A stretch of DNA of 64,000 bases from Mycolicibacterium celeriflavum. Its GTDB lineage: Bacteria > Actinomycetota > Actinomycetes > Mycobacteriales > Mycobacteriaceae. The notes beneath the pieces are model-generated. The model was not told where the DNA came from. It ran no database searches and worked only from the letters and a program-made list of their open reading frames with translations. The translations under genes and the position numbers were made by a program. Shown in pieces: positions 23,690 through 37,043 of this stretch. The stretch covers positions 3,472,001 through 3,536,000 of the forward strand of contig NZ_AP022591.1 of assembly GCF_010731795.1 (NCBI RefSeq), written 5' to 3'. How positions within the stretch are numbered: the first letter of the stretch is position 1; every line of letters starts with the position of its first letter.

Positions 23690-24466
23690 GTGGAACCGGT
23701 ATACGGCACCGTCATCCAGCTGGCGCGGCTGCTGTGGCGCGCGCAGGGGCTGAAGTTCACGGTCACCGGCGTGGAGAACCTGCCGGCCACCGGCGGCGCG
23801 GTGATCGCGATCAACCACACCAGCTACTTCGACTTCACGTTCGCAGGCTTGCCCGCCTACCGCCAGGGGCAGGGCCGCAAGGTCCGCTTCATGGCCAAGA
23901 AAGAGGTCTTCGACCACAAGATCACCGGACCGCTCATGCGCAGCCTGCGCCACATCGAGGTGGACCGCGACAGCGGCGCCGGGTCCTTCGACGAGGCGTG
24001 CCGGAAACTCAAGGAGGGTGAGTGGGTCGGCGTCTATCCGGAGGCGACGATCAGCCGCAGCTTCGAGATCAAGGCGTTCAAGTCCGGCGCCGCGCGCATG
24101 GCGATCGCCGCCGACGTGCCGATCGTTCCGCATGTCGTGTGGGGTGCGCAGCGGATCTGGACCAAGGACCACCCGAAGAAGATGTGGCGGCCCAAGGTGC
24201 CGATCTCGGTCGCGGTCGGTGAACCGATCGAGCCGACGCTGCCCGCAACGCAGCTGACCGCGCTGCTGCACTCGCGGATGCAGCACCTGTTGGAGCGGGT
24301 GCAGGACGCCTACGGCCCGCACCCGCCCGGCGAGTTCTGGGTGCCGCACCGGCTGGGCGGGGGAGCACCAACGCTGGCCGAGGCCAATCGGATGGACGCC
24401 GAGGAGGCTGCCGAGAAGGCCGCCAGGCGCGCACAGCGTCCCGACCCCAGTGGGGCACCGGGGTAG
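23690..24466 (+). CDS. 1-acyl-glycerol-phosphate acyltransferase-type protein (Rv3816c type)
   Basis: 258 residues from a GTG at 23690. NHTSYFDF (about residue 38) is the HX4D active site, and VGVYPEATISRSFEIK the glycerol-phosphate site. TAGGCT at 23677-23682 predicts a leaderless transcript. PlsC-type enzymes transfer acyl chains to lysophosphatidate or related acceptors at the membrane; the acceptor here is unknown. The C-terminus carries an Ala/Arg-rich charged helix. A paralogue follows 6 bp downstream, about half identical by eye, so this is a tandem duplication. Confidence 0.9.
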   Translation: MEPVYGTVIQLARLLWRAQGLKFTVTGVENLPATGGAVIAINHTSYFDFTFAGLPAYRQGQGRKVRFMAKKEVFDHKITGPLMRSLRHIEVDRDSGAGSFDEACRKLKEGEWVGVYPEATISRSFEIKAFKSGAARMAIAADVPIVPHVVWGAQRIWTKDHPKKMWRPKVPISVAVGEPIEPTLPATQLTALLHSRMQHLLERVQDAYGPHPPGEFWVPHRLGGGAPTLAEANRMDAEEAAEKAARRAQRPDPSGAPG

Positions 24467-24471
24467 CCGAG

Positions 24472-25233
24472 ATGGAGCCCGTCTTCTACACACTCGAAGT
24501 ACTGGTCAAGGCGGCGGTCAGGGTCAACGGGATCCCAATCACCTACCACGGTCTGGAGCACATCCCCGCCAGTGGCGGTGCGGTGATCGCGATCAACCAC
24601 ACCAGCTATGTCGACTGGTTGCCCGCGGCGCTGGCAGCGCACTACCGCAAGCGGCGGCTGCGTTTCATGATCAAAGAAGAGATGCAGCATGTGAAGGTCG
24701 TCAACTACCTCATCAGCCGCACGGGCACGATCCCGGTGGATCGCAGTGCCGGGGCCGGCGCCTACGCCGTCGCCGTGGAGCGGCTGCGGGCAGGCGAGCT
24801 CGTCGGTGTCTATCCGGAGGCCACGATCAGCCGCAGCTTCGAGCTCAAGGGCTTCAAGACCGGCGCTGCCCGCATGGCGCGGGAGGCCGATGTGCCGATC
24901 GTTCCGCTCATCGTATGGGGCGCCCAGCGGCTCTGGACCAAAGACCATCCGCGGCGCCTGGGCCGCAGCAAGATTCCGATCACCGTCGAGGTGGGTAAAC
25001 CACTGCGGGCCGACGACTCGATGGAGCGAACGTTGCAGAACCTGCGCACGGCGATGACCGAGCTGCTGCACGAGGCGCAGCGCGACTATCCAAGCCCGAA
25101 GGGCGCCTTCTGGGTGCCGCGCCGGCTCGGCGGTGGCGCACCGTCGCCCGACGAGGCGAAAGCGCTCGACGAGGCAGAACTGGCCGAGCGGGCCCGCAAG
25201 CGCGCAGAGCGGGAAGCCAAGAGCCGCCGGTGA
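24472..25233 (+). CDS. 1-acyl-glycerol-phosphate acyltransferase-type protein (Rv3815c type)
   Basis: 253 residues, starting MEPVFYTLEVLVKAAV. NHTSYVDW and VGVYPEATISRSFELK are the acyltransferase motifs, in the same places as in the preceding gene. It follows that gene by 6 bp and overlaps the HAD hydrolase start by four bases, so all three are one operon. The C-terminal GAFWVPRRLGGGAPSPDEA and a charged tail are shared with its paralogue. M. tuberculosis has three such genes here (Rv3814c-Rv3816c) as I recall; this genome has two. Confidence 0.9.
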   Translation: MEPVFYTLEVLVKAAVRVNGIPITYHGLEHIPASGGAVIAINHTSYVDWLPAALAAHYRKRRLRFMIKEEMQHVKVVNYLISRTGTIPVDRSAGAGAYAVAVERLRAGELVGVYPEATISRSFELKGFKTGAARMAREADVPIVPLIVWGAQRLWTKDHPRRLGRSKIPITVEVGKPLRADDSMERTLQNLRTAMTELLHEAQRDYPSPKGAFWVPRRLGGGAPSPDEAKALDEAELAERARKRAEREAKSRR

Positions 25234-26045
25234 CCCTCCCGTTGCTGATCGCCTCCGACGTCGACGGCACGTTGCTGGACGACGACGAGAAGGTCTCCGC
25301 GCGCACCCGGGCGGCGGTCACCGCCGCGGTCGCGGCGGACACGAAGTTCGTGCTGGCCACCGGTCGCCCGCCGCGGTGGGTGCAGCCCGTCGTCGACGAG
25401 CTGGGCTTCGCGCCGATGGCGGTGTGCGCCAACGGTGCGGTGATCTACGACCCGGCCACCGACCGGATCGTGTCCGCGCGCACGCTGACCACCGACGTAC
25501 TCGGCGAACTCGCCGACATCGCGACACGGGCGATCCCGGGCGCGGGCTTGGCCGTCGAGCGGGTGGGGCGCAGCGCTCATGACGCCGCGACTCCGCAGTT
25601 CGTCAGCTCACCGGGCTACGAACACGCCTGGCTCAACCCGGACAACACCGAGGTGTCCCTCGAGGACCTGCTCAGCGCACCCGCCGTCAAGCTGCTCATC
25701 CGCAAGGCGGGCGCACGCAGTGCCGATATGGCCGCCGAGCTTGTCAAACACGTTGTCTCGCAGGGTGATATCACGTATTCCACGAATAACGGTTTGGTCG
25801 AGATCATGCCGATCGGCATCAGCAAGGCGACCGGCGTGGCGGAGTTGGCCGGTCCGCTCGGCATCGCCGCCGAGGAGATCGTGACGTTCGGCGACATGCC
25901 CAACGACGTGCCGATGCTGCAATGGGCCGGGTTGGGTGTCGCCATGGGGCATGCCCATCCGGATGCGTTGGCCGCGGCCGACGAGATCACCTCGACGAAC
26001 AACGACGACGGCGTCGCGCGGGTGCTCGAGCGGTGGTGGATGTAG
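25230..26045 (+). CDS. HAD-superfamily hydrolase, Cof type (Rv3813c type)
   Basis: 271 residues from a GTG at 25230 inside GTGA of the preceding stop. ASDVDGTLLDDDEK is HAD motif I (nucleophile Asp), VLATGRPP motif II (Thr), and the EIMPIGISKATGV Lys with GDMPNDVPML motif IV are the metal-binding end. The large inserted cap between motifs II and III is type IIB. Such enzymes dephosphorylate sugar phosphates or flavin precursors; the substrate is unknown. It is last in the acyltransferase operon and convergent with the amidase gene, 8 bp away. Confidence 0.92.
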   Translation: MTLPLLIASDVDGTLLDDDEKVSARTRAAVTAAVAADTKFVLATGRPPRWVQPVVDELGFAPMAVCANGAVIYDPATDRIVSARTLTTDVLGELADIATRAIPGAGLAVERVGRSAHDAATPQFVSSPGYEHAWLNPDNTEVSLEDLLSAPAVKLLIRKAGARSADMAAELVKHVVSQGDITYSTNNGLVEIMPIGISKATGVAELAGPLGIAAEEIVTFGDMPNDVPMLQWAGLGVAMGHAHPDALAAADEITSTNNDDGVARVLERWWM

Positions 26046-26053
26046 CGCCGCGA

Positions 26054-27676
26054 TCAGCTGCTGATCGGCGGGGTGAACCGCTCGAGCTGCACGGGCGCCG
26101 TGTCGGCCGTCGGCTTCGGGAGCTCGACGGGGATGCCGTCGAACACCCGTGTCACGGTGCCGTTCTCGCGGTCGAAGTTCAGCGTGCCGTGTTGGAAGTT
26201 CTGCACAATCCAAAGCGGTGCTTGAATTTCCGCGCTGGTCGGCAATCCGAGCGCGCCACGCTCGAAGCCCAATGCGCCCCAGGCCTTGTAGATTTCGCCG
26301 GTGACCGGTTGCGCGCCGCTCTGCGGTGACCAGTACACCGCGCCGCGTTCGAATGTGACGTAGCGGGCGCCACCCTCGCCGGCGGCCTCCAATGACGTCG
26401 GCCTGCCCAGCGGGCTCTTCATCCCGCCCATCGCCTCCCACTGCGCGAAAATCGCGCCCCCGCGCAGTGATTCGGACAGGTCGTCGGGCCCCGGTGGGTG
26501 GTTGAACCGGGCGGCGATGTCGCGGATGTGGTCCATCAAGGCATACGCCGCATTGCCGGGGCACTCCGTGGCGCCGACGTCGCGGTGGGTGAAGATCGAG
26601 GGCAGCTTCGGTGTCGCGCCCGTTGGGAACGCCGAGAACGACCCACCCGAGGAGGCCAGCACAACAGTACCGCGCGGATCGACGTGGTCCAGTCCGAGTC
26701 GCCACCCGAGCAATCGGGCCGTGGTGCGCAACTGGATCGGTGTCGGCGGGACCACCTCGAAGTTGCCCATCATCGCCACACCCCAGGTGTCGCGGTTGAA
26801 GCCGCCGGTGTGCGCTCCCTCGACCGGTTTGGTGATGCCGCCCGCGCGCCCCTCGAAAACCTGTCCGTACTTGTCGACCAGCGCGTTGTACGCGATGTCG
26901 CACCAGCCCAACGTGCGGGTGTGGTACTCGTAGACCGACCGGACGATGCCGGCAGAGTCCTGGGGCGCGTATTCGTTGCTACCGGCGGTGTGGTGCACGA
27001 CTCCGGCGCGAATTCCCGAGTCGTAGCGGGGGTCTCCGCACCGCATCGATTCGTCGGCACCCCACTGCGACCGGTTGATGATGTTCGGCGGCACGCCCGG
27101 CGCGTTCACCGCCGACGGCGGCGGCAGTGTGTCGACCGGCGGCGCCTGCGGTGGGCTGATCAGGACGGCGTTCAAGTTCTGCCCGATGGACTGCTCCACG
27201 CTGGCCGGCAGGTAACCGAGGCCGGGCCCCTGCGCAGGTGCCGGCTGCGGGGTCGTGGCCGCATCGGGCGGACGGGTCACGGCGATCTGCACGGTGGTGG
27301 TGCGTCCGACGAACACCGGTTCGGTGCCGCGCGGACCGGCAGCGGGAGTCTGGGGGCCGACGCCCTCGAGGGGCTCGGCCTCGTACCACGGCCCCCACGT
27401 GCCGTCGGCCTTCTTGGCCCGCACCCGGGCGGTGGTGCCGGCGAAGTCGTCTGCGGTCAGCGCGACCAACGAGAACGGCGTGTCCTGGTGGACCTCGCGG
27501 ATCGTCTCTCCGCCCGGGAGGCCGGTCAGCGGTTGCTGCGCGAGTCGCGGCGCCTCCGAGGCCGTCGCCCGGTCCGGCCCGTCACCCGGTAGGCCGTAGA
27601 CCGCCATCGGCAGCATCACGACCGTCGCCGCCAGAGCGGTGAAGATCAGCGACGGCGCGGGGCGGCGAGGCGGCAC
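26054..27676 (-). CDS. Secreted N-acetylmuramoyl-L-alanine amidase with LGFP repeats (Rv3811 type)
   Basis: 540 residues from a GTG at 27676. A signal segment (about residues 8-30) is followed by a low-complexity Pro-rich region, then a PGRP/amidase domain (about residues 200-400). Its zinc residues are seen in GVVHHTAGSNEY, the middle helix and FTHRDVGATECPG. The C-terminus has LGFP-type repeats (KSPLGRPTS, ALGLPTSAE) that bind the cell wall. It cleaves the amide bond between muramic acid and the stem peptide and is exported. It matches Rv3811, next to erp as in M. tuberculosis. Confidence 0.92.
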   Translation of the reverse strand: MPPRRPAPSLIFTALAATVVMLPMAVYGLPGDGPDRATASEAPRLAQQPLTGLPGGETIREVHQDTPFSLVALTADDFAGTTARVRAKKADGTWGPWYEAEPLEGVGPQTPAAGPRGTEPVFVGRTTTVQIAVTRPPDAATTPQPAPAQGPGLGYLPASVEQSIGQNLNAVLISPPQAPPVDTLPPPSAVNAPGVPPNIINRSQWGADESMRCGDPRYDSGIRAGVVHHTAGSNEYAPQDSAGIVRSVYEYHTRTLGWCDIAYNALVDKYGQVFEGRAGGITKPVEGAHTGGFNRDTWGVAMMGNFEVVPPTPIQLRTTARLLGWRLGLDHVDPRGTVVLASSGGSFSAFPTGATPKLPSIFTHRDVGATECPGNAAYALMDHIRDIAARFNHPPGPDDLSESLRGGAIFAQWEAMGGMKSPLGRPTSLEAAGEGGARYVTFERGAVYWSPQSGAQPVTGEIYKAWGALGFERGALGLPTSAEIQAPLWIVQNFQHGTLNFDRENGTVTRVFDGIPVELPKPTADTAPVQLERFTPPISS

Positions 27677-27807
27677 GGACCGATGTTACGTATGTGTCAG
27701 TTGTTGCTTGTGGTACGACACGGCCCGCAGCGGCACCAAAATCGACGGAGACCTGCACCGGCACCGCAGAGCCGCCCGGCTTCTGCGGTGCCGTCTGGTG
27801 GCAGGTC

Positions 27808-28740
27808 TCAGGCGCCGGGAGCGGCCGGCGCCGCAGGTACCGGCGGTGCGGGCACGGCGGCCGGGGCGCCCGGCGGCTTCACCGCCGACATGATCGCCGG
27901 CATCACCATGCCTTTGAGCAGGTCGATCGCCTGTCCGGCGCCGAGTTGTTCGGCCATGCCGGACAGCTCGCCGACGATCCCGCCACTGCCGCCGCCGGTC
28001 GCCGCGGGCATCGTCGCCAGAGAGGGGTCGCCGAGGATCGGGTACGTGCCGGCGGCCGGGTCGAGCCCGATCGGCGCCGCGATGGGCACCTCGCTGGGTG
28101 CCGGCAGGCCCGTCGCCGACGAGATCGGCGTGGTGCCCAGGGCCGGATCGGTCAGCGCCGGTGGGGTGGACAGACCCGGGGCGGTCAGGCTGCCGCTGTC
28201 CCCGGCCGGACTGGTCAGCCCCGGGCTGGTCAGGTCCGGGCTGGTCAGCGCGGGGTTGGTCAACGCCGGGTCGGTCAGGGAGGGAGCGGTGGCGGTGACC
28301 GGCGGAACCGTGGCGCTCGGGGCGGTCAGTCCCGGAGCGGTCAGTCCCGGAGTGGTCAGCTCGGGCGTGGTGAGTCCGGGTGTGGTGAGCCCGGGCGCCG
28401 TCAGGCTCGGAGACGTCAGCCCCGGTGTGGTGAGACCTGGTGTCGTCAGCCCCGGGGAGGTGAGCGTGGTCGGCGCGCTCGCCCCCGTGCCCGTCAGCAT
28501 CCCGGTCGGCATCGGCGGCAGGTTGATGCCGAACTGCGAGAGGCCCTGGGACAAGGCGGACATCAACTCGTTGGGCAGATCGGTGATCATCGCTGCCTGG
28601 ACGAACTCGCGGTGCTGGGACGCCGGCTCGGTGCTCTCCGACAACTCGGTCACGGCGACTACTGCTGCGGGACTCGCGACTGCCAAGGCCAGCACTGCGC
28701 TCGTGGCTGTCGACAGCCTGCGTCGACGTCGGTTCGGCAC
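27808..28740 (-). CDS. erp: Exported repetitive protein Erp
   Basis: 310 residues from a GTG at 28740 with GAGGAG upstream. The signal peptide covers residues 1-30. Residues 88-195 hold about twenty copies of a P-G-L-T-(S/T/A) pentapeptide, the Erp hallmark, and a hydrophobic stretch lies before the Ala/Pro tail. Erp is surface-exposed and needed for virulence and envelope integrity in mycobacteria; repeat number varies between species. It lies beside the glf operon in the opposite direction, as in M. tuberculosis (Rv3810). The repeats (nucleotides about 28165-28480) are also the only long tandem repeat in the window. Confidence 0.93.
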   Translation of the reverse strand: MPNRRRRRLSTATSAVLALAVASPAAVVAVTELSESTEPASQHREFVQAAMITDLPNELMSALSQGLSQFGINLPPMPTGMLTGTGASAPTTLTSPGLTTPGLTTPGLTSPSLTAPGLTTPGLTTPELTTPGLTAPGLTAPSATVPPVTATAPSLTDPALTNPALTSPDLTSPGLTSPAGDSGSLTAPGLSTPPALTDPALGTTPISSATGLPAPSEVPIAAPIGLDPAAGTYPILGDPSLATMPAATGGGSGGIVGELSGMAEQLGAGQAIDLLKGMVMPAIMSAVKPPGAPAAVPAPPVPAAPAAPGA

Positions 28741-28889
28741 GGAAGTCTCCTCAATACATGGGCTACATCTGTTAGGCGGTTCTGCTGGGTCGCGCCAGGC
28801 GATTCAGGTGAACCACCCAGGTCGTGCGCTGCCGGCACGCAATGCCGACGTGAACGACGGTACTGGTGTGACTGGTGGGACGAAAGTGA

Positions 28890-32129
<3,240 letters not shown>

Positions 32130-32137
<8 letters not shown>

Positions 32138-32654
32138 CAGGCCGCGCGGGGAGGAAGCCGCGCTGGTCGCCGTGCAGTCCGCGCTGGCCGACCGGCCGGG
32201 GATCCTTTCGGGTGCGCGCGCGTTGTCGCATTTCGGCGAGCACAGCCTCGGCTGGCTGGGAATTGCCCTGCTGGGAGCGGTCTTTCAGGCCGACCGCCGG
32301 CGCGCCTGGCTGGCCGCGGGGGCGGGCGCATTCGTCGCGCACGCCGCTGCGGTCGTGATCAAGCGGGTGGTGCGTCGGGAGCGTCCGCACCACCCGGCGG
32401 TCACGGTCAACGTCGGAACCCCGAGCCGGCTGAGCTTCCCGTCGGCCCACGCCACGTCCACCACCGCAGCGTCGCTCCTGATGGCCAGGACCACGGGGCT
32501 GCCGCTGCCGGCACTGCTGGTGCCCCCGATGGCGTTGTCGCGGTTGGTGCTCGGCGTGCACTACCCCAGCGATGTGCTGACCGGCGTCGCGGTCGGGGCG
32601 GCCGTCGCCAAGGTGGTCGGCACGGTCGCCGACCGCGCCGAGAGGATCCCATGA
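32130..32654 (+). CDS. PAP2 phosphatase, candidate decaprenylphosphoryl-5-phosphoribose phosphatase
   Basis: 174 residues with the PAP2 triad of motifs: KRVVRRERP, PSAHATSTT and SRLVLGVHYPSD, on four to five transmembrane helices. It corresponds to Rv3807c, which is placed in the pathway from phosphoribosyl-decaprenyl to decaprenyl-phospho-ribose. UbiA (next gene) makes its presumed substrate. It overlaps glfT2 by 8 bp and ubiA by 4 bp. Dephosphorylation of the ribose 5-phosphate is therefore expected; this step is less firmly proved than the neighbouring ones. Confidence 0.88.
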
Positions 32655-33607
32655 GCATCTCGAGTGACAGCAGCGCAGAGAGCGTACGGCCAATGAGTCA
32701 ACAACCGGCACCGGTCAACGAGCCACCGCGAAACGCCGCGACGGGTCTGATCAAGGCGATCCGGCCGCGGCAGTGGGTGAAGAACCTGCTCGTCCTCGCC
32801 GCGCCCATAGCCGCCCTCGGCGGAGATGTGGATTACGACTATCGCGAGGTCGCGGTCAAGATCCTGATCGCCTTCGTGGCGTTCTCGCTGGGTGCCTCGT
32901 CGATCTATCTGGTCAACGACGCGCGCGACGTCGAGGCCGACCGCCAGCATCCGACGAAGCGGTTCCGGCCGATTGCGGCGGGTGTCGTCCCGGAATGGTT
33001 GGCCTACTGCGCCGCGGTGGTGTTGGCCGCTGCGGCACTTGGCATCTCGGTGCTCGCCTCGACGAACCTGACCGTGGTGATCGCGGTCTACATCGCGATG
33101 CAGCTGGCCTACTGCTTCGGGCTCAAACACCAGGCGGTGCTCGACATCTGCATCGTCTCCTCGGCGTATCTGATCCGCGCCATCGCGGGCGGCGCGGCGG
33201 CGAGCATCCCGCTCTCGCAATGGTTCCTGTTGGTGATGACCTTCGGCTCGCTGTTCATGGTGGCCGGAAAGCGTTACGCCGAACTGCAACTCGCCGAACG
33301 CACGGGCGCCAAGATCCGCAAGTCCCTGGAGAGTTACACGGCGTCCTACCTGCGCTTCGTGTGGACGTTGTCGGCCACCGCGATGGTTCTCTGCTATGGA
33401 CTGTGGGCCTTCGAACGTGACGGCACCACCGCGTCCTGGTACGCAGTCACGATCATCCCGATCACCATCGCGATCCTGCGCTACGCGGTCGACGTCGACG
33501 GCGGGTTGGCCGGGGAGCCCGAGGAGATCGCGTTGAAGGACCGGGTACTGCAGCTGTTGCTGCTGGCGTGGATCGGGACCATCGGTGCCGCCGTCCTCCT
33601 CGGCTGA
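32651..33607 (+). CDS. ubiA: Decaprenyl-phosphate phosphoribosyltransferase (UbiA family)
   Basis: 318 residues. NDARDVEADRQHPTKRFRP is the UbiA-type Asp-rich motif; the second Asp-containing motif lies farther on (KRYAELQLAER region), within about nine transmembrane helices. The enzyme links phosphoribose from PRPP to decaprenyl phosphate, the first committed step to decaprenyl-phospho-arabinose, and corresponds to Rv3806c (302 residues). Changes in it cause ethambutol resistance in M. tuberculosis. The ATG overlaps the previous stop. A second Met 14 codons in would give a length closer to Rv3806c. Confidence 0.94.
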   Translation: MSISSDSSAESVRPMSQQPAPVNEPPRNAATGLIKAIRPRQWVKNLLVLAAPIAALGGDVDYDYREVAVKILIAFVAFSLGASSIYLVNDARDVEADRQHPTKRFRPIAAGVVPEWLAYCAAVVLAAAALGISVLASTNLTVVIAVYIAMQLAYCFGLKHQAVLDICIVSSAYLIRAIAGGAAASIPLSQWFLLVMTFGSLFMVAGKRYAELQLAERTGAKIRKSLESYTASYLRFVWTLSATAMVLCYGLWAFERDGTTASWYAVTIIPITIAILRYAVDVDGGLAGEPEEIALKDRVLQLLLLAWIGTIGAAVLLG

Positions 33608-35672
33608 GAAGGCGGCCCCGCCCCTCGCGGGCCGATGGGCCGACCAGCTCGCACACAACCTGGCCCGCTGGCCCGCATTCCGGTACGACACCACGGTCCG
33701 GGTGAGCCTGTGGCTCAGCGTGCTGGTGGTCGCGGCGCTGTTCGGCTGGGGCGCCTGGCAACGGCGCTGGATCGCCGATGACGGCCTGATCGTGCTGCGG
33801 ACGGTCCGAAACTTGTTGGCGGGCAACGGCCCGGTGTTCAACGCGGGCGAACGCGTGGAGGCCAACACCTCCACGGTGTGGACCTATCTGGTCTACCTCG
33901 GCGCGCTGGTGGGCGGCTCGGTACGGCTGGAGTACGTGGTGTTCGTGCTGGCGCTGGTGCTCAGCGTGCTGGGCGTGGCGTTCGCGATGCTGGGCACCGG
34001 CCGCCTGTACGCGCCGAGCCTGCAGGGCCGACGCGCGCTGATGCTGCCCGCAGGTGTACTGGTGTACATCGCCGTGCCGCCCGCCCGCGACTTCGCCACC
34101 TCCGGACTCGAAAACGGTTTGGTGCTGGCCTATCTGGGCCTGCTGTGGTGGATGATGGTGTGCTGGTCACAAGGACTCCGCGGCGTCCGCGCTGCCCCGG
34201 CGCCGCTCACCCGGGGCGGCGCGCCGGTGATCCGCCGACACCCCGTCGGTGCGCACACACCGTCGACACCGCCGCGGCCGGCGAGCGAAATTTTCGACGG
34301 TGCACTGGCTTTCGTCGCGGGACTGAGCGTGCTGGTGCGGCCGGAGTTGGCGCTGATCGGAGGGCTCGCCCTGGTGATGATGCTGATCGCGGCACGCGAT
34401 TGGCGCCGCCGAACGATCATCCTCGTCGCGGGTGGGCTGCTTCCGGTGGCTTACCAGATCTTCCGAATGGGCTACTACGGGTTGCTGTTTCCCGGCACCG
34501 CGCTGGCCAAGGACGCCACGGGATCGAAGTGGTCGCAGGGCTTCGTCTACCTCGCCAACTTCAACCAGCCGTACCTGCTGTGGGCGCCGGCGATCCTGCT
34601 GGCCGGGCTGGCGGGGGTGGTGTGGGTGACCCGCGGCCGTCCCCGACCGGGCCGCGGCGCCACGGCGCCCGGCTACGGATGGTTGGCGCGAATGGTGCAG
34701 AGTCCCGCTGCGGTGGTGATCTTCTTCCTCGTCAGCGGCCTGCTGCAGGCGCTGTACTGGATCCGCCAGGGCGGCGACTTCATGCACGGCAGGGTGCTGC
34801 TGACCCCGTTGTTCTGCCTGTTGATGCCGATCGCGGTGATCCCCGTCGTACTGCCCGACACCACCCGAATGGCCCGGGGCGCAGGCTATTTGTTCGTCGG
34901 CGCCACCAGTGTGCTGTGGTTGGCGGTGGCGGGATGGTCGCTGTGGGCGGCCAATTCGAGCGGGATGGGCAGCGACGCCACCCGCGTCACGTACTCCGGC
35001 ATCGTCGACGAGCGGCGGTTCTACGCTCAGGCAACCGGCCATGCGCACCCGCTGACCGCCGCGGATTATCTCGACTATCCACGAATGCGGGCGGTGCTCG
35101 AGGCGTTGGACAACACGCCGGACGGTGCGCTGCTGCTGCCGTCGGGCAACTACGACCAATGGGATGTGGTGCCCGCCCTACCGCCGCCGCCCGACGCGCC
35201 GAAGGACTACAGAGGGCCGCACACAGTCTTTTTCACCAACCTCGGCATGCTGGGCATGAACGTCGGATTGGACGTGCGGGTCATCGATCAGATCGGCCTC
35301 GCCAACCCGTTGGCTGCGCACACCGCGCGCCTCGAGGACGGCCGAATCGGACACGACAAGAACCTGTTTGCCGACTGGGCGATCGCCGAGGGACCGTTCC
35401 TCAAAGAGCCACCGTTCATTCCGAGTTACATCGACGAGGACTGGGTCAAACAGGCCGAGGCGGCGCTGAAGTGTCCGGCGACAGAGGCGATGCTGACGTC
35501 GGTGCGCAGCCCGATGGGTCCGCGGCGGTTCCTGTCGAACCTCGTGCACGCCTACCAGTTCACGCAGTATCGGATCAACCGCGTGCCGCTCTATGAACTC
35601 ATCCGCTGCGGGCTGCCGGTACCGGAGTCCACGATCGACCCGTACCAGGGCATGCCGGCGACGGGTCCGTAA
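33585..35672 (+). CDS. aftB: Terminal arabinofuranosyltransferase AftB
   Basis: 695 residues, GT-C type: ten or so N-terminal helices and a soluble external C-terminal domain. RRWIADDGLIVLRT carries the catalytic acidic pair in the first external loop, and GERVEANTSTVWTYL is typical AftB. It adds the terminal beta-1,2 arabinofuranose to arabinan using decaprenyl-phospho-arabinose. M. tuberculosis Rv3805c is 627 residues. The extra length here is an N-terminal tail that overlaps ubiA by 23 bp, plus about 40 additional residues (encoded near 34171-34290, Pro/Arg-rich) in a cytosolic loop. A later start near 33700 is possible. Confidence 0.93.
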   Translation: MPPSSSAEKAAPPLAGRWADQLAHNLARWPAFRYDTTVRVSLWLSVLVVAALFGWGAWQRRWIADDGLIVLRTVRNLLAGNGPVFNAGERVEANTSTVWTYLVYLGALVGGSVRLEYVVFVLALVLSVLGVAFAMLGTGRLYAPSLQGRRALMLPAGVLVYIAVPPARDFATSGLENGLVLAYLGLLWWMMVCWSQGLRGVRAAPAPLTRGGAPVIRRHPVGAHTPSTPPRPASEIFDGALAFVAGLSVLVRPELALIGGLALVMMLIAARDWRRRTIILVAGGLLPVAYQIFRMGYYGLLFPGTALAKDATGSKWSQGFVYLANFNQPYLLWAPAILLAGLAGVVWVTRGRPRPGRGATAPGYGWLARMVQSPAAVVIFFLVSGLLQALYWIRQGGDFMHGRVLLTPLFCLLMPIAVIPVVLPDTTRMARGAGYLFVGATSVLWLAVAGWSLWAANSSGMGSDATRVTYSGIVDERRFYAQATGHAHPLTAADYLDYPRMRAVLEALDNTPDGALLLPSGNYDQWDVVPALPPPPDAPKDYRGPHTVFFTNLGMLGMNVGLDVRVIDQIGLANPLAAHTARLEDGRIGHDKNLFADWAIAEGPFLKEPPFIPSYIDEDWVKQAEAALKCPATEAMLTSVRSPMGPRRFLSNLVHAYQFTQYRINRVPLYELIRCGLPVPESTIDPYQGMPATGP

Positions 35673-35843
35673 CGCGCGGACCCCTTGCAGTCGATAGATC
35701 AGTGGCTCAACGACTTAGCGTCGTGACCAGGAACGACACGCTCTGAATGGGAAGATTGCGACGAGGTGTGGTTGACTGCACGGGTTACGCGGCGTGCCCG
35801 AGGGGCCTTTCCGCGTGCGGCATACGACAGATGGGATAGATGA

Positions 35844-36902
<1,059 letters not shown>

Positions 36903-37043
36903 CCGGTACGGCGATAACTACATAGTTGGCGGCGGCGATCCTGCGGGGTCGCCGCCGTCAGCCGTTTCCAGCCCGATCCGGCGGGCGGGTGTGATTGACT
37001 ACCTCGCGCGGGGACAGCAGCCGAACACGAGGTGGGTCAGTTG

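Noticed and set aside
28165..28480. Regular short repeats that look array-like
   Set aside because: They are in-frame PGLT-type pentapeptide codons of erp without spacers of constant length, so not CRISPR.
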